Source of the DNA: Methylobacillus caricis
Lineage (GTDB): Bacteria; Pseudomonadota; Gammaproteobacteria; Burkholderiales; Methylophilaceae
Length of the DNA: 64,000 bases
Assembly (NCBI RefSeq): GCF_020532705.1
Contig: NZ_JAJAVD010000001.1
Span: forward strand, 1,798,001-1,862,000
Direction of reading: 5' to 3'
Shown here piece after piece: positions 28,109 through 36,979 of this stretch. The notes under the pieces are model-generated. The model was given only the letters and a program-made list of their open reading frames with translations, was not told the origin of the DNA and searched no databases. The translations under genes were made by a program, and so were the position numbers. The first letter of the stretch is position 1. Every line of letters starts with the position of its first letter.

Positions 28109-29004
28109 TGGCAAAATTCAACAAAATCCTGCTCACAGGCATCAACGGTCAAGTCGGGCATGCCCTTTATCCCAAACTACAAACATTAGGAGAAGTGTTT
28201 GCTTTAGACCGTGGGCAGCTCGACCTTGCTAATCCAGATGCCATCCGTGAGGTAGTACAGCGGATTAAGCCAGACTTGATCACCAATCCAGCCGCATATA
28301 CCGCTGTTGACAAGGCAGAATCAGAGCCTGAATTGGCACATGCCATCAATGGCATAGCGCCTGGAGTATTTGCAGAAGAAGCCGCCAAGCTAGGTGCCTT
28401 GTTGGTGCATTACTCTACAGATTATGTATTCGATGGCAAAAAAACCACCGCTTATATAGAATCTGATGAGACCAATCCGCTCAGCGTGTATGGGGCTAGC
28501 AAATTGGCGGGGGAAAAAGCTATCCAAGCCGTGGGTGCAGCTCATTTGATTTTCAGGACTAGCTGGGTTTATGGTGCGTATGGTAAGAATTTCCTGCGTA
28601 CCATATTAAGATTGGCCGCAGAACGCGACACTTTGAGCATAGTGGCAGATCAGTTTGGTGCGCCCACATCCAGCGAGTCAATTGCAGACGCCACAATCTC
28701 AGCCTTACAGCAATGGGAGACTGGCAAAGATGGTATATATCATCTCATCAATTCTGGCAAAACTAGCTGGCTGGGTTTCGCCAAGGAAATTCTCAGCCAG
28801 TATGAAAGTTTGCAAGAAGTAAGGAAATGGCCCCCATTGAAGATTAAATCTGCTGATGTTAGAAGCATCACGACTGCGGAATATCCAACCCAAGCACATC
28901 GTCCAGCCAATTCAATGATGAGTGCCCATAAGCTCGAAAAAACTTTCAATCACACCAGCAATGCATGGAATCAAGCACTGAGCCAAGTTATTACAACGCT
29001 ATAA
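28108..29004 (+). CDS. rfbD: dTDP-4-dehydrorhamnose reductase
   Basis: RmlD, 298 aa, final step to dTDP-L-rhamnose using NAD(P)H. Motifs: TGINGQVGHALYPKL, STDYVFDGKK and YxxxK in YGASKLAGEKAI; FRTSWVYGAYGKNF is also typical. It ends three bases from the convergent secreted-protein gene and no terminator is visible between them, so antisense read-through is possible. Confidence 0.96.
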   Translation: MAKFNKILLTGINGQVGHALYPKLQTLGEVFALDRGQLDLANPDAIREVVQRIKPDLITNPAAYTAVDKAESEPELAHAINGIAPGVFAEEAAKLGALLVHYSTDYVFDGKKTTAYIESDETNPLSVYGASKLAGEKAIQAVGAAHLIFRTSWVYGAYGKNFLRTILRLAAERDTLSIVADQFGAPTSSESIADATISALQQWETGKDGIYHLINSGKTSWLGFAKEILSQYESLQEVRKWPPLKIKSADVRSITTAEYPTQAHRPANSMMSAHKLEKTFNHTSNAWNQALSQVITTL

Positions 29005-29007
29005 ATG

Positions 29008-30405
29008 CTACTCATAAAAATTATCCAGATTTGGAGGATATTGACTTAGAGTATAAGGTGGCGTCATAACTAGGAAGGTGCTGGTACGCCACTGCGGACC
29101 TGCACGCAAGAATCTACCGGTTCCCACGCCAGGATTGTATGGAGCACCTAGTGATTCCTTGGGATATTCCACGGGATAGTAGTCAGCACCTGATTGCACG
29201 AGCCACTTATCGGAATTCAATGTGTTAGGCCCCTTGGGATTATCCAGCACCAGCTTAAAGTCAAATCTATAATATAGCCCGCCAAAATCACTTAGCTCAA
29301 AGTTCTTCAAATATCCATATGTATGGAACCAAGAGCCAGGTGCCATCTTATATGACTTAATTCCATCGCTTTCTGTGCGGACATCAAAAGTACTTGGAGC
29401 ATTAGTTACCTCCATATTGGCTTCACCGCGATAATCCTCTTTGATATTTGGCAAATACTCCAAAAGAACCCACTGCTTTTTGGATTTTGAGAAATAATAG
29501 AGATAAAAATCTTTCAAAGCCAATCTCGTATTAACAGGATTGGCAGCACCTTTCTCCCTGTAGGCAGTCACCCATCCTAAAGCGCGATCCCAAACTGCGA
29601 AACGCTTACCTGGATACCAGGATGGAATGCCAGATGCGGTTGGGTTATACCCCATGATTAATGTTGGTTTGTAAGCCCAAGCAAACTTATCACTTCCTTC
29701 TGGAATCCCTTCATTTTCAACCACCATATCTTTTTGCAATATGGTCAGGGCAGAAAGCAATTTGGCCAGAGAGTTTGTAGTGTTCCCTGTAGTAGTGTTC
29801 CCTGTAGTAGTGTTCCCTGTAGTAGTGTTCCCTGTAGTAGTGTTCCCTGTAGTAGTGTTCCCTGTAGTAGTGTTCCCTGTAGTAGTGTTCCCTGTAGTAG
29901 TGTTCCCTGTAGTAGTGTTCCCTGTAGTAGTGTTCCCTGTAGTAGTGTTAGCGGCTGAAGCACTGGCTGCGGCCTTAGGTGCAACAGTTGTTGTACTCGC
30001 CCTAGCTGTAGAACCTGAAGATGAACCGCTACCCCCGCCACCCTTAGCACTAGCACCACCTCCGCCGGAAGAACTACTGCCGCTAGTACTTGTAGCCTTG
30101 GACTGATTGCTTCCCGCAGCCTTGGCAGGCTGAGGAGATGTCACTGGCTTTACGTCATTTGCAGATGGCATGTTAACTTCACCAGCATTAGTGCTGGCTG
30201 CCGGTGAAGATTTGCTTGTAGATGCTTGCTTGCTTGTATTGCCCACCGCTGAAGGCAACACATTGATTTTAGTCGAATTTTGACTTGGGCTATCAGAATA
30301 GCTTACCGATCCATCAGCATTTGTTGTTTTATAGACTTCAGCATTAACTGTGATTGCAGTGCAAAAGAATAATCCTATAGGAAACAACAATGATAAATTT
30401 TTCAT
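29008..30405 (-). CDS. secreted protein with DUF4124-like N-terminus and NTTTG tandem repeats
   Basis: Exported protein of about 465 aa at the end of the EPS operon. Signal peptide to VNAEVYKT, then a DUF4124-like motif (VYKTTNADGSVSYSDSPSQN), a low-complexity Ser/Ala/Gly region (about 60-165), eleven NTTTG pentapeptides (about 155-210), and a C-terminal globular part of about 240 aa rich in aromatic residues (WYPGKRFAVWDRALGWVTAY, MAPGSWFHTYGYLKNFEL). The start at 30405 is chosen for GGAG nine bases upstream. The C-terminal domain is not one I recognise; its aromatic content could suit carbohydrate binding. The repeat is probably a flexible, possibly O-glycosylated linker. Confidence 0.75.
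   Translation of the reverse strand: MKNLSLLFPIGLFFCTAITVNAEVYKTTNADGSVSYSDSPSQNSTKINVLPSAVGNTSKQASTSKSSPAASTNAGEVNMPSANDVKPVTSPQPAKAAGSNQSKATSTSGSSSSGGGGASAKGGGGSGSSSGSTARASTTTVAPKAAASASAANTTTGNTTTGNTTTGNTTTGNTTTGNTTTGNTTTGNTTTGNTTTGNTTTGNTTTGNTTNSLAKLLSALTILQKDMVVENEGIPEGSDKFAWAYKPTLIMGYNPTASGIPSWYPGKRFAVWDRALGWVTAYREKGAANPVNTRLALKDFYLYYFSKSKKQWVLLEYLPNIKEDYRGEANMEVTNAPSTFDVRTESDGIKSYKMAPGSWFHTYGYLKNFELSDFGGLYYRFDFKLVLDNPKGPNTLNSDKWLVQSGADYYPVEYPKESLGAPYNPGVGTGRFLRAGPQWRTSTFLVMTPPYTLSQYPPNLDNFYE
29776..29949 (-). repeat. 15-bp tandem repeat coding for NTTTG
   Basis: Eleven head-to-tail copies of a 15-bp unit (plus strand AGTAGTGTTCCCTGT), the first with one mismatch and the other ten identical, plus a 9-bp partial copy. 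The unit is a multiple of three, so copy-number change keeps the frame. Identity between copies points to recent expansion by slippage. Confidence 0.95.
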
Positions 30406-30468
30406 AACTGGCATCTCCAAGACAAAGAACTATTGCTATCAATCTTTAACGGCAAGTTCCTTAGAAAC

Positions 30469-31569
30469 TTAAAGGAACTTTAGCAATAATTTTTCGTAAT
30501 CGCCAAGCACAGCTGTCCAAGTAAAACTTTCATCATGACGTTTATAACTAGCAGTCTCCATTGTTTCCAAGGTTGAGCTAACTGGCAGAATCTCAGTAAC
30601 TTTTTGTGCACACTCATCTTCATTCGCAAAATAAGCCGCACCATCACCGGCAACCCAACGATTGAATTTGTTGTCATGTGCAAGCACAGGATTGCCTGCA
30701 GCCAAGGCTTCAACCAATGAAGGGTTAGTGCCACCCACCTGATGCCCATGGATGTACGCCATGGAAAAATAGCGTAAAGACTCCACCACAGGCTTCTCAT
30801 AAATTGCACCAAGGAATATTACCTCGTCAGAGGCAGCTGCTTTGACGCGTTGCTGATAAGCATGCTCCGCTGCATATTTACCTAGAACTACCAGCTTTGC
30901 ATTACGCCGTGTTCTGGACCACGCCTTCACCACTTCAAGAATAGAATTCTCTGGCTCAGCCCGTGCAATCAAGATTGCATATTTTCCAGCTTGCAAATCA
31001 TACTTTTCTAGGTAGTCAAGCTTAGCTGCTGTTACTTTGTCTGCCCCATAGGGAATAGTAGTGATTTTTTCCGCACGCACTCTAGACTCTAAATGACGTG
31101 CAATTTCCGGATGATCAGCAATCAGGTGATTGCCTAGCCAAGAACCAGCCCAATCATTCAACCAGAACCAGAATTTGGCTACTTTGCCCCATTTTTGCCT
31201 ATGCCACTCAATCCCATCCATATTAATTAGATTGGTGATACCACGCAGGCGATAAATCAGGCAGAAAATAGCTGTGTTATACCCTAAAGTTAACACAAGA
31301 TCTTTGGATCTTGCTGTATGTAAGGTGGACTTCAAATCAAAAATAATTGTTCCTGCTGCACCGGAAGTCTTAACCGGAATATTAACCCGCTTAACACCTT
31401 GCCAGCTATCCTCAAAAATAGGTCCTTCGCCATCAACTTGACAATAGACAATTACCTCCCAACCCTTATTCACCAAGTACAAAGCCAGGTGCTCAGCAAA
31501 TGTTTCAAAGCCACCATGGGCGGCTGGCACTCCACGGGTGCCCAAAATTCTTACCGTATTTTTTTTCAT
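30469..31569 (-). CDS. glycosyltransferase with DUF1972 N-terminus (rhamnosyltransferase-like)
   Basis: A GT-B fold glycosyltransferase of 366 aa. The N-terminus ILGTRGVPAAHGGFETFAEH is the DUF1972 signature of rhamnosyl- and related transferases; the acceptor/donor-binding core continues with GTNPSLVEALAAGNPVLAHD, the conserved EX7E-like region of GT4 enzymes. It could add rhamnose made by the adjacent rml products, which is an inference from position. Overlaps the next upstream gene by one base. Confidence 0.85.
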   Translation of the reverse strand: MKKNTVRILGTRGVPAAHGGFETFAEHLALYLVNKGWEVIVYCQVDGEGPIFEDSWQGVKRVNIPVKTSGAAGTIIFDLKSTLHTARSKDLVLTLGYNTAIFCLIYRLRGITNLINMDGIEWHRQKWGKVAKFWFWLNDWAGSWLGNHLIADHPEIARHLESRVRAEKITTIPYGADKVTAAKLDYLEKYDLQAGKYAILIARAEPENSILEVVKAWSRTRRNAKLVVLGKYAAEHAYQQRVKAAASDEVIFLGAIYEKPVVESLRYFSMAYIHGHQVGGTNPSLVEALAAGNPVLAHDNKFNRWVAGDGAAYFANEDECAQKVTEILPVSSTLETMETASYKRHDESFTWTAVLGDYEKLLLKFL

Positions 31570-32795
31570 TACACCCTGACTCCCACGCTTGCGTATAAAT
31601 TCTGAATTGCACTGACGTAGTTATCGCGGTTGAATCTTTCTTCAACCAATGCCCTGCTAGCTTTGCCATAGGTCAGCAACTTATCGTCTGAAGTACCTTC
31701 TATGCTTGTCAGCAAATCTGCCAACTCATCAATATCACAGCTGGTAAACATCCAACCAGTTTCACCAGACTCAATCATTTCCGGGATACCGCCAATATTG
31801 GCCACCACAAGAGGTTTACCAAAAGCCATACTCTCCAACAAGCTCATAGGAGCATTTTCATACCACTCCGAAGGTAAGACTATGGCTTTAGATTGCTTGA
31901 TAAGCGTGTGTAAAGCATCGCCAGACTGATAGCCTAAGAATTCAACATCAGCTTGCAGCTCATTTTGCAGGGCGTGTAATTTCGCTTCCTCAGGGCCGGT
32001 GCCTGCCACCTTGAGTTTCACACCTGATTTTTTCACTGCTTTAAGCAAGGTAGTCACGCCCTTTTCCGGTGCCAAGCGTCCAAAATAAAGAAAATAATCA
32101 CCGGGAGCATACTCAGGAGTGAATAATAATGAGTCAACGTAATTGGGAATATAGGAAAACTTATCTTCAGGCCAACCCCACTCCACAAACTTATTCATAA
32201 AAAACCGGCTAGGTACAGCAACTTTAGTTAGGTACTTCTTGTAAGTATTCAGCTTATGATGCAGCGTGCTTTCCAAAGCAACAATCACACTAGGCCCTAA
32301 GGAGTTACGCAAACATTTATGCTTAATCACATTGAAAAAATTTCCATCCTTGCACTTCTCACATATCCCCGTCTCATTAAGCATTTTATAGGCTGGGCAC
32401 GCAATCTTAAGATCATGAGCCGTCATAATAATGGGGACACCGTGCTCATGTAGCGTAGGTAAAATTGCAGGAGAGAGGTGATGATAAATACAATGGAGGT
32501 GGGCTACATCGGCAGGATAATCCTGCAATAATCGTTTGAGTTTATTCTGAGCTTCAAATGAATAAATAACTTTTGAAGCCATAATTGCCTTATCAACAAC
32601 CCCATAGGAGTTACCAAACTCTAGCTCATCAACAAAATAGGTTTCCCATGGGGTAGAAAAATTTTGGGGATGGTGCATAGAGAAGAAAGCATTATGCCAG
32701 CCAAGATTTTCCATCAATGCCGCGTGATCTAAATACACGACATCTGAACCACCTCTTCTATAGTGATAATTATTGATACTTAACAAATTTGGCAT
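31569..32795 (-). CDS. GT4 glycosyltransferase
   Basis: A 408-aa GT4 enzyme. The N-terminal half begins LLSINNYHYRRGGSDVVYLD, typical of GT4; the C-terminal donor-binding half has YFGRLAPEKGVTTLLKAV and SLLESMAFGKPLVVANIGG followed by GIPEMIE. Four Cys in CPAYKMLNETGICEKCKDG form a CxxC-type cluster common in this subgroup. It extends the EPS repeat unit at the cytoplasmic face of the membrane; the sugar is unknown. Confidence 0.88.
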   Translation of the reverse strand: MPNLLSINNYHYRRGGSDVVYLDHAALMENLGWHNAFFSMHHPQNFSTPWETYFVDELEFGNSYGVVDKAIMASKVIYSFEAQNKLKRLLQDYPADVAHLHCIYHHLSPAILPTLHEHGVPIIMTAHDLKIACPAYKMLNETGICEKCKDGNFFNVIKHKCLRNSLGPSVIVALESTLHHKLNTYKKYLTKVAVPSRFFMNKFVEWGWPEDKFSYIPNYVDSLLFTPEYAPGDYFLYFGRLAPEKGVTTLLKAVKKSGVKLKVAGTGPEEAKLHALQNELQADVEFLGYQSGDALHTLIKQSKAIVLPSEWYENAPMSLLESMAFGKPLVVANIGGIPEMIESGETGWMFTSCDIDELADLLTSIEGTSDDKLLTYGKASRALVEERFNRDNYVSAIQNLYASVGVRV

Positions 32796-32801
32796 AGATG
32801 A

Positions 32802-33314
32802 CTAAAAGTTCTTAGTAATAATTTTCGCAGGAATACCTACGGCAATAGCATTGTCAGGAACATCAATTAAAACAACAGCATTCGCACCAATAGAAACATT
32901 ATCACCAATTGTTATTGCCCCTAATAACTTAGCACCCGCACCAATGGAAACATTGTTACCAATTTTAGGAGCATCATAGGGTTTTTCGTGATGTCTATTA
33001 CCAAGAGTAACCCCCTGCCTAACAATACAATCGTGACCAATAATACAATTTCCGTGAATGATAATCGCACCGAAATGCTCAATATTAAATCGCTGTCCAA
33101 TATCGGCATTTACACCAATGCTTATACCAAAAAAAATTTCGCACATTTTATGTAGAAAAAGATGAATTACGCCTAACAAGACTCGAATCAACTTTGATTT
33201 ATATTGATACCGTAAATGTCCAAAGCGGTAGATTTGTAGTGCCCAAAAACCTTGAGCTAAAAAACCTTCTCTATAGACTTTTTTATCATCTAAAAATTGT
33301 TGAAAAAAATTCAT
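32802..33314 (-). CDS. serine O-acetyltransferase-like hexapeptide acyltransferase
   Basis: A 170-aa left-handed beta-helix acetyltransferase of the CysE type. Hexapeptide repeats run from about residue 80 to 160 (IGVNADIGQRFNIEHFGAI, IIGHDCIVRQGVTLGN, VSIGAGAKLLGAITIGDNV, VGIPAKII). In an EPS operon it most likely O-acetylates a sugar rather than serine for cysteine synthesis; there are no cys genes nearby. The ATG at 33314 lies just after the upstream stop (TAATATG); an earlier in-frame TTG is less likely. It sits in the AT-rich part of the locus. Confidence 0.82.
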   Translation of the reverse strand: MNFFQQFLDDKKVYREGFLAQGFWALQIYRFGHLRYQYKSKLIRVLLGVIHLFLHKMCEIFFGISIGVNADIGQRFNIEHFGAIIIHGNCIIGHDCIVRQGVTLGNRHHEKPYDAPKIGNNVSIGAGAKLLGAITIGDNVSIGANAVVLIDVPDNAIAVGIPAKIITKNF

Positions 33315-33315
33315 A

Positions 33316-34344
33316 TTAACTATGCTCAATCAAACAATGTTCCACAGAAGGTCTAAAAGAGCGAGCAACATTAAACTTATCAGGCATAACACCCACAGCA
33401 ATCAACATAATAATTTGATCTTCTGGAGGTATGTTTGCAGCTCTTCTCATTTCAATATCTGTACTCTTTTCCTTAGACCAATTTAGACAACAACTACCTA
33501 AACCTTGATCATGTAAAGCTAAGCACAAAGACATAGAAAACATCCCCCCATCAACCCAGGACTGATAACGCTCACCTACATCAACGAAGAATCCAAGATC
33601 GCTAGTAACAACTAAAACTGCCGCAGAATTATCCCCGAAACCGCGACTACCACTTTGAATTTCTAGGAGCTCATTGATTTTATCTTTACTTCTATACAAG
33701 TGAACGCGCCATGATTGTCTATTACATACTGATGGTGTTTTCTGAGCGATTTCAACAGCCGTAGTCAATGAGTCGAGCGTAACTACTTCTCCAGTAAAGT
33801 TACGTATGCTATGCCGAGACTCAAAGAAACTTCTAAAATCTTTGTTTTTCTGTAATTCAAGCTCATATTTTGTAACACTGAAGCTACCGCCAAACCAAGA
33901 ATTTTCCACTTCAGGAGCAATACCGTATTTACTTATTATTTTTGCACGTGCATTACTAACAAACTCATTCGGCTTTCCAATTGCATCGTGATATCGCACA
34001 TACGCATCTAATGCTGCAAGAGCAGTAGTAGCTGGAGCACGAATGCCAAATTCTTCGATATATAAATCTACATCTTTAAGCAGTCTAGGAATTACACGCA
34101 TACCAAAACCTGGCCTAGGTTCCGCAAGACTCAATCCTTTTTCAATTTGATGATAAAAAAGTACAATTCTTGCTGCACGCTCAGAAGGATACTTTCGACT
34201 TTTATTTAACCCAGAATACTTAAGATACCTATTAAAATCATAGATATAATTTGGAACCATCTTCAATCCAAAAAAGATATCTCTCAAAAGCACATGTGCA
34301 AAATTGGGAGTGATTCGCAGTATCAATTGTTTAAAACTCATCAT
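33316..34344 (-). CDS. nitroreductase-family protein in the EPS locus
   Basis: A 342-aa protein whose C-terminal half (about 160-330) has the nitroreductase fold: SRHSIRNFTGEVVTLDSLTT (FMN phosphate-binding Arg-His-Ser-Ile-Arg pattern), AQKTPSVCNRQSWRVHLY and GMFSMSLCLALHDQGLGSCC. The N-terminal 150 residues (RYLKYSGLNKSRKYPSE, FYHQIEKGLSLAEPRPGFG) are extra to classical nitroreductases and recur in polysaccharide-locus members. An FMN-dependent redox modification of a sugar or lipid is possible; the true reaction is unknown. It is coupled to the pyruvyl transferase gene (TAATG overlap). Confidence 0.8.
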   Translation of the reverse strand: MMSFKQLILRITPNFAHVLLRDIFFGLKMVPNYIYDFNRYLKYSGLNKSRKYPSERAARIVLFYHQIEKGLSLAEPRPGFGMRVIPRLLKDVDLYIEEFGIRAPATTALAALDAYVRYHDAIGKPNEFVSNARAKIISKYGIAPEVENSWFGGSFSVTKYELELQKNKDFRSFFESRHSIRNFTGEVVTLDSLTTAVEIAQKTPSVCNRQSWRVHLYRSKDKINELLEIQSGSRGFGDNSAAVLVVTSDLGFFVDVGERYQSWVDGGMFSMSLCLALHDQGLGSCCLNWSKEKSTDIEMRRAANIPPEDQIIMLIAVGVMPDKFNVARSFRPSVEHCLIEHS

Positions 34345-35477
34345 TACACTCTATTTTCCAAAACACTAGCCAAGAAACTCTTTGATTTTTCTTGCCACTC
34401 TTCTAGTTGCTTATTAAAGATGTCATATGGAGCAGGCGCTTCAAGAACTCCAGGGATCATATCTAAATCATCCACAATCCTAGATTCCATCCCAAACTGC
34501 TTTAACAAATATACAACCTTATTAGAATTACTGCCCCAGACACTTTTCTTACGAACAAAAGTTGCAAATTGCTTTGCATTTTTCATCGCAAATATACTGC
34601 CGTGGAAGGTATCTGTAACCACAAACTCTGCATCCTTAAATACTTTCAAAAGTTCAAAAGGTGAAACCAGGATATTCTCATCACACCAATCATGATAAAA
34701 ACCTGCAGAGACTATTTTTAATTTTTTGCTCGCCGCATAATTTTTGATGGCAGAAATTTCTTCCGGGGAATCCATTCGCCCACCGTATGCATATATCAAA
34801 AGATACTTGCCTTCTATCAGTCTTTGTTTTGGCATTTCTTTATGAAAATCATATAACAAGGTTGGATCAATCACCAAGGTTGGAGCGTTGCCAGTACAGT
34901 TCGTAACGATATCAGATGTATTCTGATCTCTTACTGACAAAAAATTAATTTTATTAAAACCACTCCCTATCTCCTCTTTCATATCATCATTAACTACATC
35001 GGTCCAATTTGCATAGCCTGCTGATGCGGCATAACTGACAATATCCTTAGCAACGATTTGATGACCAAACAAACAAGGAACATATGCAAATCCATGGTTC
35101 TGTGTGTAATTAAAAACCTCGTCGCTACCAATAAACATTTTATCAGCACTTAAATCATAGTTATGGTCAATTCCAACACCCAGCAATGGCCAATATTGAT
35201 TTTTAAACTGATGTTCCATTTTTTTTGAAAAAGAACGCTTTAATATTGCATGATTAATATTCAAAATAGTACGAGGAATTTTTTTAATCTTTTGCATTAA
35301 ACTTGGCAAAACGACCTTTTCACCTTTATGTTTGGCTGTGCCAGCTTTAAAATCCCGAAAACTTACTTCATATCCATAAGACTCAATAATACTTTTCAAA
35401 GCATACGCTTGCATAAATGATCCATGATTGATCACTCGATGCATTGTCAGTATTCCTACATTTTGAATTGGTTTCAT
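34344..35477 (-). CDS. polysaccharide pyruvyl transferase family protein
   Basis: A 377-aa member of the polysaccharide pyruvyl transferase family (CsaB/WcaK-like). Visible: NVGILTMHRVINHGSFMQAYAL at the N-terminus (first 20 only diagnostic), MFIGSDEVFNY, YAASAGYANW, SVRDQNTSDIV and the late VTDTFHGSIFAM with the conserved His. It would transfer pyruvate from phosphoenolpyruvate to form a ketal on an EPS sugar, adding negative charge. It lies between the flippase and the nitroreductase-like gene with overlaps on both sides. Confidence 0.87.
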   Translation of the reverse strand: MKPIQNVGILTMHRVINHGSFMQAYALKSIIESYGYEVSFRDFKAGTAKHKGEKVVLPSLMQKIKKIPRTILNINHAILKRSFSKKMEHQFKNQYWPLLGVGIDHNYDLSADKMFIGSDEVFNYTQNHGFAYVPCLFGHQIVAKDIVSYAASAGYANWTDVVNDDMKEEIGSGFNKINFLSVRDQNTSDIVTNCTGNAPTLVIDPTLLYDFHKEMPKQRLIEGKYLLIYAYGGRMDSPEEISAIKNYAASKKLKIVSAGFYHDWCDENILVSPFELLKVFKDAEFVVTDTFHGSIFAMKNAKQFATFVRKKSVWGSNSNKVVYLLKQFGMESRIVDDLDMIPGVLEAPAPYDIFNKQLEEWQEKSKSFLASVLENRV

Positions 35478-36979
35478 ACTTTACGTCCTATTAGATCTTT
35501 AACGAAAATTATCAAAAACTTCAATTTAAATTTATAAAGAAGAGCGCTATATACAAGGCCTGTAAGAACGATAACGAGAACCCAATGTAAGCCTGCAATT
35601 TTCAGAATCCAGCCAATTGAAGTTGAAATTAAGAGAATAACTAAAGAACTGATAGTACCTGCCCAATCATGCTCATATTGGTAGCCCAAAGATGCAAGTT
35701 TTTTTATTATCCAAAAATTGGATAGCACCAAAGCGCCAGCATTAGCTAAAGGAAATGCAATTGCGCCGATAAATTTATAACCTAAAATTCCAAAAACAAT
35801 TGATACAGAAAGAAAAATATTACTAGGAATCATAATGTCGTACCGCTCTACCGTCTGCGCCATTACTTCTAAGATAAGTCGCTGAGTCTCCAAAGCAAGA
35901 AATAAAATCAGAACTGCTAAAATAATAAGGCTTTCTCCAGCATATTTACCCTTTGAAATAAAGAAAAGTAGCTCAGCCCCACAAACAAAAAGTATAGATA
36001 AAACTCCTGATAACAATGCAAGATTAAACTGTAAAGATTGTTCACAAAGTTTGGCAGCAACTGAGAAATCCCTTGTGTTTGAGTACCTCGCTACTACAAT
36101 GGGTCGTATCACTCCAATCAATAGCTGAGTTGGCAAATATCTTTTCGCAAATTCATACAAAGATTGTGCGAAACCAAAGTTGGCCATTACTTTCTCACCA
36201 AACATTGCACCACCTATCAGTCGATTCGTATTACCTCCGAATGGTAGAGTGGCCACGTGCTGCAGATATGCAGTAATAGCAAAGCGAACCATGTGTTCAT
36301 TTTTCTTCTTACCGTACTCACCACCAGTAAGCTCTTCATCGGTCCGCTTTTCCATTAAAGTAGAAACAACTCCTATGAACAAAAATAAGCAAGAAAATGC
36401 ATCGCAGATTGCTTCAAGAATAATGACGTCAATTAGATTAATTGTGTGATGATGAGATAACCAAAGAAGACCTAGATACCTCCCAATTGCTGTAATCGAA
36501 AATGCTGTCTGAGCAATCCCTTGGTGTAATGTAGATTCTAAAATTTGGGATAGAAAATGTGATGTTGACCTGAACGCTACAACAAGCAAAAAAATCTCAA
36601 ATGCTAGTACCGCCTCACTTAAACCAATCCACCCACTGATGATGTCGGAAAAATACCATCCGGCGCCCAATAATAAGGATAATAAAAACGTACGTAAGCT
36701 AGTAGCAGTAACAACTAGTTTTTTGAGAAGCTTAGTTTGATATTTAGAATATAACTCAGGAACATATCTTAGAATAAGATGAGTTAACCCAAATCCTGCA
36801 ATTGCAGTAAACACCTCCACCAATGCGATCAATACAGAATATTTAGCAAAATCTGCAATGGAAAGGCCTCTTACAACAAGCAGCATGGCCCCAAATCCGG
36901 CTAATGCTGAAACTCCCTTGCCTAAGAAAAAATGCTGTATTCCCCGTTTAACTCTTTCATTACCATAACGTGCGCTCAT
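35474..36979 (-). CDS. Wzx-type polysaccharide flippase
   Basis: A 501-aa integral membrane protein with 12-14 predicted helices, of the MATE/Wzx (polysaccharide transport) family. It begins RGIQHFFLGKGVSALAGFGA, followed by alternating hydrophobic segments to residue 500. It should flip the undecaprenyl-linked repeat unit to the periplasm. The gene is AT-rich with many Ile/Lys AAA/ATA codons compared with the eps block, a common feature of flippase genes in variable loci. Confidence 0.87.
   Translation of the reverse strand: MSARYGNERVKRGIQHFFLGKGVSALAGFGAMLLVVRGLSIADFAKYSVLIALVEVFTAIAGFGLTHLILRYVPELYSKYQTKLLKKLVVTATSLRTFLLSLLLGAGWYFSDIISGWIGLSEAVLAFEIFLLVVAFRSTSHFLSQILESTLHQGIAQTAFSITAIGRYLGLLWLSHHHTINLIDVIILEAICDAFSCLFLFIGVVSTLMEKRTDEELTGGEYGKKKNEHMVRFAITAYLQHVATLPFGGNTNRLIGGAMFGEKVMANFGFAQSLYEFAKRYLPTQLLIGVIRPIVVARYSNTRDFSVAAKLCEQSLQFNLALLSGVLSILFVCGAELLFFISKGKYAGESLIILAVLILFLALETQRLILEVMAQTVERYDIMIPSNIFLSVSIVFGILGYKFIGAIAFPLANAGALVLSNFWIIKKLASLGYQYEHDWAGTISSLVILLISTSIGWILKIAGLHWVLVIVLTGLVYSALLYKFKLKFLIIFVKDLIGRKV

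Noticed and set aside
29776-29949. CRISPR-like array
   Set aside because: Repeats are contiguous 15-bp units without spacers and lie inside a reading frame.
29734-30106. Two long open frames antisense to the NTTTG repeat region (repeats of CSSVP or VVFPV)
   Set aside because: They are frames produced by the 15-bp unit being a multiple of three with no stop codons; they lack ribosome-binding sites and globular sequence.
33316-34344. SagB/thiopeptide-type nitroreductase of a RiPP cluster
   Set aside because: No cyclodehydratase or precursor peptide is nearby; context is polysaccharide synthesis.
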